Source: Ramicandelaber brevisporus (Eukaryota; Kickxellomycota; Ramicandelaberales; Ramicandelaberaceae). Taken from it: DNA of 48,017 bases. The stretch is taken from assembly GCA_025201865.1 (NCBI GenBank), contig MU602771.1, positions 1 through 48,017 on the forward strand, written 5' to 3'. The notes under the pieces were generated by a model. That model saw only the letters and a list, made by a program, of their open reading frames with translations, did no database searches and was not told where the DNA came from. Below, piece by piece: positions 32,137 through 41,290 of this stretch (its first letter is position 1; every line of letters starts with the position of its first letter). The translations under genes and the position numbers were made by a program.

Positions 32137-33894
32137 TTACTCGCGAGAAATGTCACGGCCAAAGAGACGGCGCTTGAGCCAGTCGCTGGACACCATGACG
32201 CGGTTACGAACCGAGTACAGCATTGAGAGGTAAGCAGTCTGCCAAAGCAAGAATGTGGTGACACCGCCAGACGACACATTGCCGTGGAACACTGGCAAAT
32301 CAGCAACAGCGCGCTCGGCACCAATGTAGGCAAGTGAACCATGGGAAGTGTACTCGAATGGCTTAATCTTCTTTGGCTTGCGAGTGGCCACATCTTGAGA
32401 CTGCGCAACTTGTTGCTGTTGCTGTTGCTGTTCTTGCAGTTCATTGACGGCCATGTTGTTCAGAATCTTGCCCAAGTATTGACCTTGTTGAGCAGCAACC
32501 TGTGCCAGTGGAGCATACTTTGTAGCGGTGGCGTCGCCCAGTGCCCAAACATTCTCCGTTCCAGCAATTCTCAAAAACTCGTCAACGACCAATCCACGTC
32601 TCACATTTTGACTCTCTGGCAGCTTCGCCATCAAGCTACGCACAACTGGCCGGGATGTGTTTCCAGTGGCCCACACCAGCAAGCCAAACGGAATATTACG
32701 TACAGTTCCATTGGGCTCATGGATGGTAATCTGCTTCTCTTCAACTCCAGTGACTCTTGTGGACAGCATCACATTGATCTTATTCTCCTTAAACGTCGAC
32801 ATGGTGTAATCGATCAGCTGCGAGTTGAACGAGGGCAATACTCGTCTATCAGCCTCAATCAATGTAATCTTGAGTCGATCAGCCAATTCTGGAATCCACA
32901 CCTTCAAATCGTCATGCAACATGTCACTAAACTCTGCTGCTGCCTCGCATCCCGTTGGCCCACCACCCACAACCACAATGTGCATTAATCTGTCAATCTC
33001 GTCATCTGGCTGGCCGGGGAATCCAGCCGACTCGATGCAGTCCATCAAGCGAGCTCTGATCTTCTTGGCATCCCAGATTTCCTTGAGGAAGCATGCATGT
33101 TCCTGGACACCAGGGATTCCAAAAGTGTTGTTCTCGGCACCAACGGCCACCACCAGGTAGTCGTACGGGATCGTGGCTGTTGCTGCGGCACCCTTGATCT
33201 CGGATTTGTCTTCAATGGTGACAGTCTTGGTGGCTGGATCGATATCAGTGCATTCGGCTTCAACCACACGAACGGCCCGCTTCTTCAAGCGAGTAATGTA
33301 GCGGATTGGATTCAGGATGGACGAGTTGGACACTGTGCCAACTGTGCATGACGGGAGCAGTGGCGTAAACAGGAAATAGTTGCGGGGCGAGACCACAACC
33401 ACATTGTAGTGCTCAGTGTCCAGTGTCTTCAGGAGGGATGTTGCACCCCAGCCAGTGCCCAGTACAACAACAGTCTTTTTCGATGGATCGTAGTCAAGCT
33501 GAACAGGTGGATTGTGATCAAGATACATGATGTAGCCGGTGTAGGCGATGCAGGCTGTGACGGTAGAGTAGACTGCATAGCGAGTGTAACGGAATCGTCG
33601 ACCCCACTTGGACTCGCCCTGGCCATTGCTGTTGTTGCTGTTGCTGTTGCTACTGTTAGTGTTGGATGACGATGACTGAGAGACTGGCGTTTCAGAAGCA
33701 TTGTTGCTGGTGCTGGCGCTGGTGCTGCTCATAGACCGTGTAAAACCAACCGAGTTCTTGGTCAATAAAGCACTGGCCGCAGACACAGACGGAGAGCGAG
33801 CGAGAGTGGCTGTTACCGTGCTCGCTGGTAACCGAGCCGAGAGCAACGCTGGCTGCAAGAATTGACGGTGACGCACTGCCTGACGAGCGAACAT
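32137..33894 (-). CDS. nde1: mitochondrial external type II NADH dehydrogenase
   Basis: 585 residues from the ATG at 33894; the frame is open upstream to 34158 but that part looks like leader. It oxidises NADH and passes electrons to ubiquinone without pumping protons. The N-terminus MFARQAVRHRQFLQPALL is Arg-rich and lacks acids, a mitochondrial presequence. A hydrophobic anchor lies near residues 101-122 (AVYSTVTACIAYTGYIMYL), which in this family places the enzyme on the intermembrane-space side. The FAD fold shows VVVLGTGWGATSLL (about 139) and the NADH fold VVVGGGPTGCEAA (about 303). The C-terminal FLLWQTAYLSMLYSVRNR membrane-contact helix is intact. A Gln run and a Lys-rich stretch are inserted before the C-terminal domain. 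Internal versus external orientation is inferred. Confidence 0.94.
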   Translation of the reverse strand: MFARQAVRHRQFLQPALLSARLPASTVTATLARSPSVSAASALLTKNSVGFTRSMSSTSASTSNNASETPVSQSSSSNTNSSNSNSNNSNGQGESKWGRRFRYTRYAVYSTVTACIAYTGYIMYLDHNPPVQLDYDPSKKTVVVLGTGWGATSLLKTLDTEHYNVVVVSPRNYFLFTPLLPSCTVGTVSNSSILNPIRYITRLKKRAVRVVEAECTDIDPATKTVTIEDKSEIKGAAATATIPYDYLVVAVGAENNTFGIPGVQEHACFLKEIWDAKKIRARLMDCIESAGFPGQPDDEIDRLMHIVVVGGGPTGCEAAAEFSDMLHDDLKVWIPELADRLKITLIEADRRVLPSFNSQLIDYTMSTFKENKINVMLSTRVTGVEEKQITIHEPNGTVRNIPFGLLVWATGNTSRPVVRSLMAKLPESQNVRRGLVVDEFLRIAGTENVWALGDATATKYAPLAQVAAQQGQYLGKILNNMAVNELQEQQQQQQQVAQSQDVATRKPKKIKPFEYTSHGSLAYIGAERAVADLPVFHGNVSSGGVTTFLLWQTAYLSMLYSVRNRVMVSSDWLKRRLFGRDISRE

Positions 33895-34611
33895 TTTTAT
33901 TTCGTGATGGAGATGAAGTTGCTGGCTGTTGCTGGTTGTTGCTGGTGTGAAAGGTTTGAAAGTTGAAAAAGTGACGACGAACACGAGGGACATGACTCCA
34001 GACTCTCTCCCTTCATGGTCAAAGCGAAAGCAGTCCGTGATAGATATGAGTCGCAAACTCGCGCATATGCACACGCAGACTCTCTCGCTCGTGCCTGCCT
34101 CAATCCCCCTTCTCTTCCCCCCCCCAACGCTGTGGCTATCATTTTTCGATACATCCATCTATCCATCCATCCATCCATCTAGTCTTGATAAGGCATATTG
34201 CATCTGATTTGGCACAAAAGTGGGAGGAAATCGATCAAATCTGGATCAATAAAAGGAAAAGAAAGAGAAAACGTAGAGAGTCTTGTGATGTCATTCGCTG
34301 GCGGGTGGCAATTCACAAAACGACCAGCAACAAACAATATTGTGAATATACCATACAAACACCAACACATGTGTATGCGTTCATCCTGTTGGGATATATA
34401 CTCTGAGCACTATATGTGTATGTGTATGTGTGCGTGTACGTCCTCCATATTGGTGCGAACAACAAATGAAGAGACACAGCCAAGTGACTGACCTTCATTC
34501 TCATTCCGTGTGCTGCTTTTTACCCTCCACTAGCTATTTTCCGTCCTTCAACGCCTCTTCCTTATTTCATTACACAGAAAAGAGAAAAAACAAAACATCA
34601 AAACTGCGAAG
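33895..34611. other. divergent promoter region between NADH dehydrogenase and MAPKK
   Basis: About 720 bp. Holds a GTTGCTG-type repeat adjoining 33895 (NDE leader), a CATC/ATCC repeat at 34154-34181, GTATGTG repeats near 34412-34435, and an A-rich leader (34576-34611) before the kinase ATG. No gene seen. Confidence 0.45.
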
Positions 34612-36630
34612 ATGCAACAGCACCAGCAACAGCCGGAGCAGCAGCAGCAGCAGCAGCAGCAGCACACGGCTTCCTCTGCAGTACGAGCAGCTATTGGTAG
34701 TGGTAGCGGAAATGGCAATGGCAGCGGCAGCGGCAGCAGCGGCAGCAGCAACGGGATGGTTCGGCCGCCTGGTTTCAAACGCCCGCATCCTGGCAAGCTT
34801 GATTTCGACCCAGTGATGGGCGGCAGCGGCAGTGTCGGCTCTCCAGCGCTGATACGTCCTGCCCTAGCTGGAGTCGGAGGCATAGCAGCGAGACGAGGTC
34901 CTCCCGTTATGCCGTTGCCGGCGTCTGCGGCAGCGATGCCTTCTTTGTTTGGCAGTCGTGCAGCCGTGGAACCAGCTGGAGCATTTGCTGGACAGCAGCA
35001 GCAACAGCAACAGCAGCCACTGCCGCGCAGAAGAATGCCCGGTCTGTCTTTGGCTGATTTGGGAGTGCCGGCTGCTAGTCTCACACCGGCCGGTGCAGCA
35101 GCAGCAGAGGCTTCAATGGTAGCAGTCAACGCAGGTGGTACAAGAGCCTCAGCAACAGCAGCAGCAGCAGCAGCAGCGGCGGCGGCAACAGCAACATCCA
35201 CTTCATCGGCTACATCATCAGGTACTCCGTTTGGCGGATTTGCTCAGTTTGTAGATGCATCTGGCTCATTGAACTTTGCCAACAAGGCTGCCATCCATGC
35301 AGGCGGCGTGGACTTCTCCAGTGGAACGTCGTACGCCATCAACATGAGCGAACTCGATGTTAAAGAAGAACTTGGACGCGGTCAATACGGCGTCGTCCAC
35401 CGCGTGTTGCATAAGCCAACGGGTGCTGTAATGGCAATGAAGCAAATTAGACTAGAGCTGGACAACACTCGATTCAAGCAGATTATCACAGAATTGGATG
35501 TATTGAACCAAGCCAGCTCGCCATTTATTGTGGACTTTTACGGAGCATTCTTTGTGGAATCATGTGTATACTATTGTATGGAATGTATGGATGGTGGTTC
35601 GTTGCAGAGACTCTACACAATAACTCACGGTGGAAGTGAAGAATCCACAGACCAGCAACAGTCTGGCAGCGGTAGTGGCAGCAGCAGTAACAGTGGTGGG
35701 GGAGGAGGAGTTCCTGAACACATTTTGGCGCGTGTTGGTTATGCAGTTGTGTCTGGACTGCACTTCCTCAAGACTAAACTCAATGTCATCCATCGCGATG
35801 TCAAGCCGTCCAATGTTCTATGCTCTCGCGCCGGTGATATTAAGCTGTGCGACTTTGGAGTCAGCGGCCAGCTTGTTCAATCGCTCGCCAACACTTACAC
35901 CGGCTGTCAGGCGTATCTCGCGCCTGAGCGCATTGTGGGCGAATCCAAGCACAGCTACACAGTTCAATCCGATGTTTGGTCATTTGGCATTACGCTGGTC
36001 GAATGCTCAATGGGCAGATATCCGTATGAATCCGTGCAGTATGAAAGCATGTTTGCTCAGCTTGACGCAATTGTAAATGGAGAGCCGCCATTGCCGCCAG
36101 CAGGAAGCGTATCAGACACATGCGTTGATTTCTTGAGCAAATGCTTGGAAAAGGAACCGGCAAAGAGAGCTTCCTATCCAAAACTGCTAGAGCATCCATT
36201 CTTAACCGCAGTGGCCGATGCACCGAAAGATGAGATGGCAAAATGGGTCAATGCGGCGTTGGATAGAATCGAAGGCACATCCAATGCATCGTCAGTCAAT
36301 CTCAAGGCTAGCTCAGTGGCACCGATGGCAATTCAGAAGAATCCAGCTCACATGGTTCCCAGCTTGAGTGATGAAGATTTGGCTGCTTTATCCATCTCGT
36401 CTCCGTCAAATGCGACAGCCGTCAATGCTAAAGAGGACGTGAGTAGTCCTCGACAAGTTCCAGCACAGTTGAATCATCACAGCCAACATAGCCACATTCG
36501 GAGAACATCTTCCCCGCTGATGATGGCACACAAAGTTAACGATGTTGATACACCAGCTCCAGAAGAAGCACGCCGGAGACTCGCAATGCTAGCACAAGCT
36601 GCAGCTGCATCTTCAGCAAACAGATTCTAA
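34612..36630 (+). CDS. pbs2: Pbs2/Wis1-type MAP kinase kinase (HOG/stress pathway)
   Basis: 672 residues. The N-terminal 245 are disordered (Gln, Gly/Ser, Ala runs) with a short conserved-looking RMPGLSLADLG. The kinase domain (about 247-533) starts after FSSGTSYAINMSELDV. It has the Gly loop GRGQYGVV, Lys277 (MAMKQI), HRDVKPSN (about 393-400), DFGVSG and PERI. The phosphoacceptors fit the MAPKK S-x-x-x-T rule at Ser424 and Thr428. The stretches PFIVDFYGAFF and YTVQSDVWSFG match Pbs2/Wis1 more closely than other MAPKKs, so it should phosphorylate a Hog1/Sty1-type MAP kinase. Oddities are a Ser/Gly/Gln insert of about 28 residues after TITHGG and AYLAPERI in place of the usual Y-M-A-P-E. Pathway placement is by family resemblance. 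Confidence 0.92.
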   Translation: MQQHQQQPEQQQQQQQQHTASSAVRAAIGSGSGNGNGSGSGSSGSSNGMVRPPGFKRPHPGKLDFDPVMGGSGSVGSPALIRPALAGVGGIAARRGPPVMPLPASAAAMPSLFGSRAAVEPAGAFAGQQQQQQQQPLPRRRMPGLSLADLGVPAASLTPAGAAAAEASMVAVNAGGTRASATAAAAAAAAAATATSTSSATSSGTPFGGFAQFVDASGSLNFANKAAIHAGGVDFSSGTSYAINMSELDVKEELGRGQYGVVHRVLHKPTGAVMAMKQIRLELDNTRFKQIITELDVLNQASSPFIVDFYGAFFVESCVYYCMECMDGGSLQRLYTITHGGSEESTDQQQSGSGSGSSSNSGGGGGVPEHILARVGYAVVSGLHFLKTKLNVIHRDVKPSNVLCSRAGDIKLCDFGVSGQLVQSLANTYTGCQAYLAPERIVGESKHSYTVQSDVWSFGITLVECSMGRYPYESVQYESMFAQLDAIVNGEPPLPPAGSVSDTCVDFLSKCLEKEPAKRASYPKLLEHPFLTAVADAPKDEMAKWVNAALDRIEGTSNASSVNLKASSVAPMAIQKNPAHMVPSLSDEDLAALSISSPSNATAVNAKEDVSSPRQVPAQLNHHSQHSHIRRTSSPLMMAHKVNDVDTPAPEEARRRLAMLAQAAAASSANRF

Positions 36631-36925
36631 GTCAGTTCTATCTAAATCAATTCAAATTATCTTTCCTACTCAACCAAGTATTTTTATATTACACTTTCTC
36701 TCATAATTTTACTTTCTTTTATTTATACTAATTAAACTCGAATGATGTGCAAAGTCTAAAGTGATGTTTGTAGAATGAATTGTGCGAGTTAATATAGATA
36801 ATCTTCTAGAATGAATGTTAATTGACGTCTTAAAGATCAGCATATACCACCGCCATGATAGGAAGATATGTGACGACTTCCCGAGTCAAAGCTACTGTGA
36901 ATATTAAAGCGATGTGATTGGCGTC
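36631..36925. other. 3' flanking region of the MAPKK gene
   Basis: About 295 bp, A/T-rich, with no gene. It is shared with the 3' side of the convergent small gene at 36926-37114. Confidence 0.4.
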
Positions 36926-37114
36926 CTACTTCTGCACCTTTGTTGCTTCTTCCTTCTCACTTTCCTTAGCAAAGCGGTTTCTTTCTATTTTCTCCTCATT
37001 CGCTATAAATGCTTTGTGCTTTGACTCAACAACCTCCCTGTATTCGTTAGCGTCGATATTCTTCGATCGACGAACCCGGTTCCTTATGGAAGAATCAATG
37101 TGATTTATGGCCAT
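36926..37114 (-). CDS. small highly charged protein of 62 residues
   Basis: ATG at 37114 to a stop at 36926. The protein starts MAINHIDSSIRNRVRRSKN and is rich in Lys, Glu and Arg, likely a single long helix or disordered; no family is recognised. A clean TATAAATA lies at 37322-37329 (minus), about 210 bp upstream. The intervening minus-strand sequence has a pyrimidine tract ending in an acceptor-like TTCTACAG (about 37220), so the leader may contain an intron. The opposite strand frame over the same bases lacks an ATG start. The promoter and balanced composition favour a real gene, possibly with further exons. Confidence 0.45.
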   Translation of the reverse strand: MAINHIDSSIRNRVRRSKNIDANEYREVVESKHKAFIANEEKIERNRFAKESEKEEATKVQK

Positions 37115-37321
37115 GGTGTTTAGCGAGTTATGATGTTCAACTGCCTCTGAAGTCTGCTGCGTTTTTGGACAAGCTTTATAATCAAGGCTTATCGGCAGAT
37201 TCGACTGTGTGTCTTGACTCTTGGAGATATCTGTTGCTGTAGAAGTAAAATAGAAGGAGTGAAAGAGAAATAGGGAATGTGGATGAAGTTGGAAAGTTGG
37301 AGGCGAGTGGGATCGACGTGA

Positions 37322-37329
37322 TATTTATA
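37322..37329 (-). promoter_or_regulatory. TATA box upstream of the 62-residue gene
   Basis: TATAAATA on the minus strand followed by a pyrimidine-rich leader. Identical in sequence to the aminotransferase TATA box at 6248-6255. Confidence 0.5.
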
Positions 37330-38200
37330 CCTCGCTTTTTTGGTGTGCACGAATCAATGACACGAACGAGAGGCACCTTTTGCACTATTGGAAGCACAGC
37401 GACTCACTTGCAGTGCACTAATGTTAGTGCACACCTTGTTTCAGCGTGTCTAAATGAATCAGCGTTCACCAAACTTTGCGCACATGCCTCGCAAACTCAA
37501 TAGTTGACAAGCAGTGTGTATATAAAAAAGGTTGTGAAGCACCACAACGACAACAATAACTAATGACAGTTCAATACTGCTAATTTAATGTATGAGCGAA
37601 TCCGCCTGTTTCCAGACAAATTTGATCTATTATTATTTTGTTTTTACAAACATCCCACATAAAGGGCGCACCGGACGCCATGCAGCGGCCACCAATAAAG
37701 GCCCACACCACCACGGCCGAATTGAATCGGTCAAGAGGTAGCGCAAGAGCACTCGGTGAAGAGAGAGCCGGCCGACAGACATATACGCGGGCAACTTCCC
37801 GTCTGCTTCTAGGAGCCGATGCGGCTGTCGGCGGACGCCGGACGCCTTGGACAGCCGTCTTGAGACGGAAGAGAGAGCGGGACACGAAACGACGAAACGA
37901 GCGAGTGGAGGGAGTAATCAACCAGACAGACAGACAGCGAACGGAAACAACGAGTGACGACGGCAGAAGACTTGGACAGTTCTTGACGATAGCGAGAAAG
38001 TGTGCAATGTAGTGTAGTTGAAAGTATGCGTGTGTGTTTGTTGAGTCGAGTGCAGAAAAGCACGGTTGCCTTTATGATGGGAGAAGAGCAAGGAGTCAAA
38101 CAAACAAAACAACCAGCTGCTCGCGGGATAGGTCGGCAATCGATTAACCATTCAAGGAGACGAAAGAGATGAGTCAAGTAGACTATCATACGATGTGTTT
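37330..38200. other. gene-poor region containing a dispersed repeat copy
   Basis: No convincing gene. The stretch at about 37750-38000 is purine-rich and shares blocks (GAAGAGAGAGC, GACAGACAGACAG, CGAACGGAAAC) in the same order with 40150-40390. ORFs here on both strands are compositionally skewed and treated as noise. Confidence 0.4.
37750..38000 (+). repeat. diverged dispersed repeat, copy 1
   Basis: Ordered short identities with 40150-40390: GAAGAGAGAGC with nearby GGCCG, AACCAGACAGACAGACAG, CGAACGGAAAC and a GAAGAC...GGACAG block. The two copies have drifted, with indels. Nature unknown. Confidence 0.4.
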
Positions 38201-38705
38201 ATGCTTACTCCAGGAGTCTACTTAATCGATAGAGCTGCCAGTAGTATCCGTCCTATTCACACACATCTGTCGTCAACTTCGCACAACCAACTACAAGGTC
38301 AAAAAGCCAAGTTAGTTCTCATCCTCTCGACGCTCATTGCCGCCACAATATGCTGTCCATTCAGTCGAATTGGTTTGTATGAGTATATTGAGGCTTTTCA
38401 AAAAAAGTTCAATTATAATATGCACTTTTACTCATTCAATCGATTATTTCCGGATCCAAGCGGATTTGCTTATATCTGTATTTTTGCTAGTATTGTTGAC
38501 ATGTGGCGCTATGTTGGACTATGACAGCCGATCTCGCTATAATATAATTTTAAAAGGTTCAAAAAAGGACGACAAAGAATCTAACCTCTCTCAGGATTCT
38601 CTGTCTCTCCTGCCCGAGCTATCCGCTCCGACTTCTGAGTTCTTGGAAGACAACTCCATTGGCAACTGTCTCCTAGAGTTCTCAACAGTATCCGCTGTAA
38701 AATAA
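38201..38705 (+). CDS. possible two-exon small membrane protein
   Basis: Tentative model. Exon 1 is 38201-38372, the intron 38373-38460 (88 bp, GTTTGT...CCAAG) and exon 2 38461-38705. The phases match (1 into 1) and give 138 residues. Two hydrophobic segments result: KLVLILSTLIAATICC at the end of exon 1 and DLLISVFLLVLLTCGAML at the start of exon 2, followed by a Ser/Leu-rich hydrophilic tail. Unspliced, the frame ends at 38524. The tail overlaps a plausible minus-strand ORF (38591-38812). No family recognised and no TATA box seen, so this is low-confidence. Confidence 0.33.
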
Positions 38706-38812
38706 CTCGATGGCCGCATCGGTGGTAAACCAGCAAGAGGGCGAACTATCACACCTTGACGCAATGACTCCTTTACATCAGGCTCGCCAAATAGATTTGA
38801 TTTTCTACCCAT
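38591..38812 (-). CDS. possible small protein (73 residues), overlaps the plus-strand model
   Basis: ATG at 38812, beginning MGRKSNLFGEPDVKESLRQG, with a Pro-containing middle and a polar, basic end. Composition is protein-like. Just upstream on the minus strand are a GTAAGC and, 36 bases later, TTGTCTTCAG; such a short interval is unlikely to be a real fungal intron. Either this ORF or the antisense tail of the plus-strand model is probably spurious. Confidence 0.3.
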   Translation of the reverse strand: MGRKSNLFGEPDVKESLRQGVIVRPLAGLPPMRPSSYFTADTVENSRRQLPMELSSKNSEVGADSSGRRDRES

Positions 38813-39269
38813 TCGTTATCGCGATCCAATGACTCTGAAGACAATTGTTACTTTTGGAATGATAGCTTACCGGTGTGTAAACGCTGAAGAAGTGTGAATA
38901 TAATGATGATCAACTGGTAGAAATTGTAAAAGTTGAAGGGAGAAGTGTGAGGATGGATGGATTTGCCCAGGAATGCGTGTGTACGAATTGTGATTTGGAT
39001 AGCCGATGTCTCCCTTTTCCACAATTGAGCTGCCTCGTATTGTAAACAGTGCAATGTAATTTGTCACGAGTGCAGCACCACCCGTCTCTCTCTCTCTCTC
39101 TCTTTTTCATTTCAGCTAGATGTGCATCAAGGGCAGCGTTTATTCGACATATGCAGCTAGTAGAACTGGTTTGTATGAGTTCAACGAATGCATGGTCTCT
39201 TTCAATTCATAGATGTTTATTAAAAAATAATGTACACTTGAAGAGGCTTGCGCAGCCACCGTCATCTGT

Positions 39270-39716
39270 TCACTGTTTATAGTTACTCTTTCCGCCACCG
39301 CTGTCATCAATAGTACCTTTACTTTTTCTTGAGACTCGTTTTTCCAAATGGCTAAATAGGGGAGACTTTATTGGCTGGCTCCGATATATGATTAGTGGAG
39401 GAGGCTCTGGTTTAGGAGCACTTTCCCAGCCTGAACGGTTTCGCTTCTTTTGTCTATATCGTTCCATGACTTCTTCTTTCCACTTCGCATGTGAAGCCTC
39501 CATCCTACTTGTTATTGGTGGTTTCGTTGTTTCAGCTGAAGGATTGCCAAACTTTTCATCAACCGGAGCACTAGACACAGCGGTCGTTCGTTTCTTCGAA
39601 CTTGTACAGTCAGTCCGGCCTGTTGTTACAGGTGAGGTGAGACAGCCTTTACTCTTTGAACTGCCTGTGCTAGTCTTCGAAAACTTTACTCGTTTCAGAA
39701 AGTCAAAGAAGCCCAT
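39270..39716 (-). CDS. small basic Ser/Lys-rich protein (148 residues), unknown
   Basis: ATG at 39716, starting MGFFDFLKRVKF. Gly2 followed by hydrophobics and then basic residues would suit N-myristoylation (inference). The body is Ser/Thr/Lys-rich and mostly disordered, with one helical basic stretch KWKEEVMERYRQKKRNR around residues 78-95 and a Pro-rich segment PKPEPPPLIIYR. No family recognised. The antisense frame begins only from a weak start and is not preferred. It sits in the gene-poor zone and is the best-supported small gene there. Confidence 0.5.
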   Translation of the reverse strand: MGFFDFLKRVKFSKTSTGSSKSKGCLTSPVTTGRTDCTSSKKRTTAVSSAPVDEKFGNPSAETTKPPITSRMEASHAKWKEEVMERYRQKKRNRSGWESAPKPEPPPLIIYRSQPIKSPLFSHLEKRVSRKSKGTIDDSGGGKSNYKQ

Positions 39717-39970
39717 TGTGAAAAAATAATAATAGATAAAAGTTAGTTGTAGAAAAAGAGGAATGGGTGTAAACGAAGAAAATATTGTATTGAAGTGGAG
39801 GAAAGAAAGAAATGTTTACCCTGTTCCTCTCATTTCGAAATCTTGCCTCGCATTCACAACGAGATGGCTCCTAAAATATCGAACTGCTCACACAAATCAG
39901 AATCAAAGGGGGAAAGGATGTTGAACTTAGTTAAATTCTTCATCTTATGGCATAGAATGTCTATTTTAAT

Positions 39971-40015
39971 GGGGAGGGGTTATTACACCCCACCGAGGTG
40001 CAATAACCCCTCCCC
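39971..40015. repeat. 45-bp hairpin element, copy A
   Basis: Two 19-bp inverted arms, GGGGAGGGGTTATTACACC (39971-39989) and its reverse complement with one mismatch (39997-40015), around a 7-base loop. A related hairpin lies at 41294-41357. Confidence 0.85.
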
Positions 40016-40149
40016 GATGCAAATCCGTCTGGAACAAGGCGAATCCGGCTCGCATAAAGAGCATATCGACCCCATGCTTGTTAGAACAACGGCCATCAGT
40101 AAAGGTCATGCCACTAATGTCGTGGACAAGAGTGGAGTATGAGCTCTCT

Positions 40150-40390
40150 GCGAAGAGAGAGCAGGCCGGCAGACAAGGCAGGAAACCTACCCGTCAAGTA
40201 ATGGGGAAGGTGCGATAGCAACTTGCATCTTGGTCAGCCTTGAAATCAAGAAAGTGATACGACCGACCGAACGAGCCGAAAGAGTAACCAGACAGACAGA
40301 CAGACAGACAGACAGACACCGAACGGAAACCTCTAGACAACAGCAGGAGCAGTAAGCCGCGGTGCGACCAGAAGACGAGGACAGCTTGAA
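40150..40390 (+). repeat. diverged dispersed repeat, copy 2
   Basis: Matches 37750-38000 in ordered short blocks. Includes a (CAGA)n expansion at 40289-40318, which is longer than in copy 1. Confidence 0.4.
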
Positions 40391-40893
40391 AGAAAAGAAG
40401 AAAATGGGAGAAACAATAGGTTTGTGATGGAAGGAAAGGAAAGGAAGGGAGAAGGAAATGTGGCAAGCACTTGTCTCGAAAAAAAGAATGACTGAACCAT
40501 TGGGATAACACAGACCAGGCTGAGTGAACGAATTCGTTGCGGTGCCACGATAGTAAAAAAAAAAAACAGAAGTGTAGTGCCGGGTAGGAAACACTTCCTG
40601 CTGACCTCCCGACAGGAAGGGTTAAGCGACCCGACGCGCCTAACCAAATAAATATTCTGCGCAGAATTAAAGGGACAAAAGAGGTGGAGAGAAGAGAGAG
40701 TTTAGAATTGAACGACACTCACGGCGGCGACTCCACACAAACGGCTCGCCGCACTACAGAAGAAATATTCGTATGCCACTAGTCAGTCCAATGAAAAAAT
40801 GAGTAAACGCGACTGCGGTGCAACATCGTACGCAACACTCCGATATCCCGGCACGGCCCCAAGCGGCTGGAGGTTGCCATAGGCTGCAAGAAG

Positions 40894-41076
40894 TCATGAC
40901 AAGATATCGCGTATCTTAGTGTGTTGATCATTCAGTATACCGATGCAAAACAACGCATAAGACGCCTTCTCGCCAAATGGTGAATCCAGCTGTGTATGCT
41001 GCCCTGTAGCCAGTGGACTGACGAGCTCATGTATCTTCTCAAGAGTCTCAAACAAGCGGGGTGCGCTGGTCGCCAT
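40894..41076 (-). CDS. possible small protein (60 residues)
   Basis: ATG at 41076, starting MATSAPRLFETLEKIHELVS, with mixed helix-like composition (KASYALFCIGILND near the end). Upstream on the minus strand there is TTTATAG about 75 bases before the ATG. A second minus frame overlapping the start (about 41076-41260, after an acceptor-like TTCTCACAG) is also open for 70 codons, so this may be an exon of a spliced gene. No family recognised. Confidence 0.33.
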   Translation of the reverse strand: MATSAPRLFETLEKIHELVSPLATGQHTQLDSPFGEKASYALFCIGILNDQHTKIRDILS

Positions 41077-41290
41077 TGATATGTGGATACAAGTCAGTTC
41101 GGGGGGATAGTGCTGTTGCAAACAATGGTATATTAAAAGCTATAAAGTAGTGAAGGTAACGAGGAGGAGGAATATCGACTTCAAGACATTCTGGGCAGAT
41201 TGATACGTTTAGGTCAGAAGTCAGGACGGTGCTATTGCAGTCTTCTATATTGCGTTCTCTGTGAGAAGAAAAATTAAAAATATTATGTTT

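Larger units (their letters stand above)
39717..40893. other. gene-poor stretch with palindrome and repeat copy
   Basis: Contains the hairpin at 39971-40015 and the second copy of the dispersed repeat (40150-40390). Long minus-strand ORFs at 40187-40718 are Phe/Leu/Ser-rich because the plus strand is purine-rich, and they are not accepted as genes. Confidence 0.4.

Noticed and set aside
33895-34158. 88-residue N-terminal extension of the NADH dehydrogenase frame
   Set aside because: The mitochondrial presequence begins at the Met at 33894; the upstream part resembles leader sequence and would bury the presequence.
34548-35201. 217-codon minus ORF opposite the MAPKK N-terminus
   Set aside because: Antisense reading of Gln/Ala/Ser codon repeats, giving Cys, Ala and Leu runs; the plus strand encodes a clear kinase.
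37580-38012. 113-124 codon ORFs on both strands
   Set aside because: Arg/Thr-rich, compositionally skewed, and within the dispersed repeat copy.
40187-40718. 135-174 codon minus ORFs
   Set aside because: Phe/Leu/Ser-rich frames created by a purine-rich plus strand and a CAGA repeat; nearby frames are equally open.
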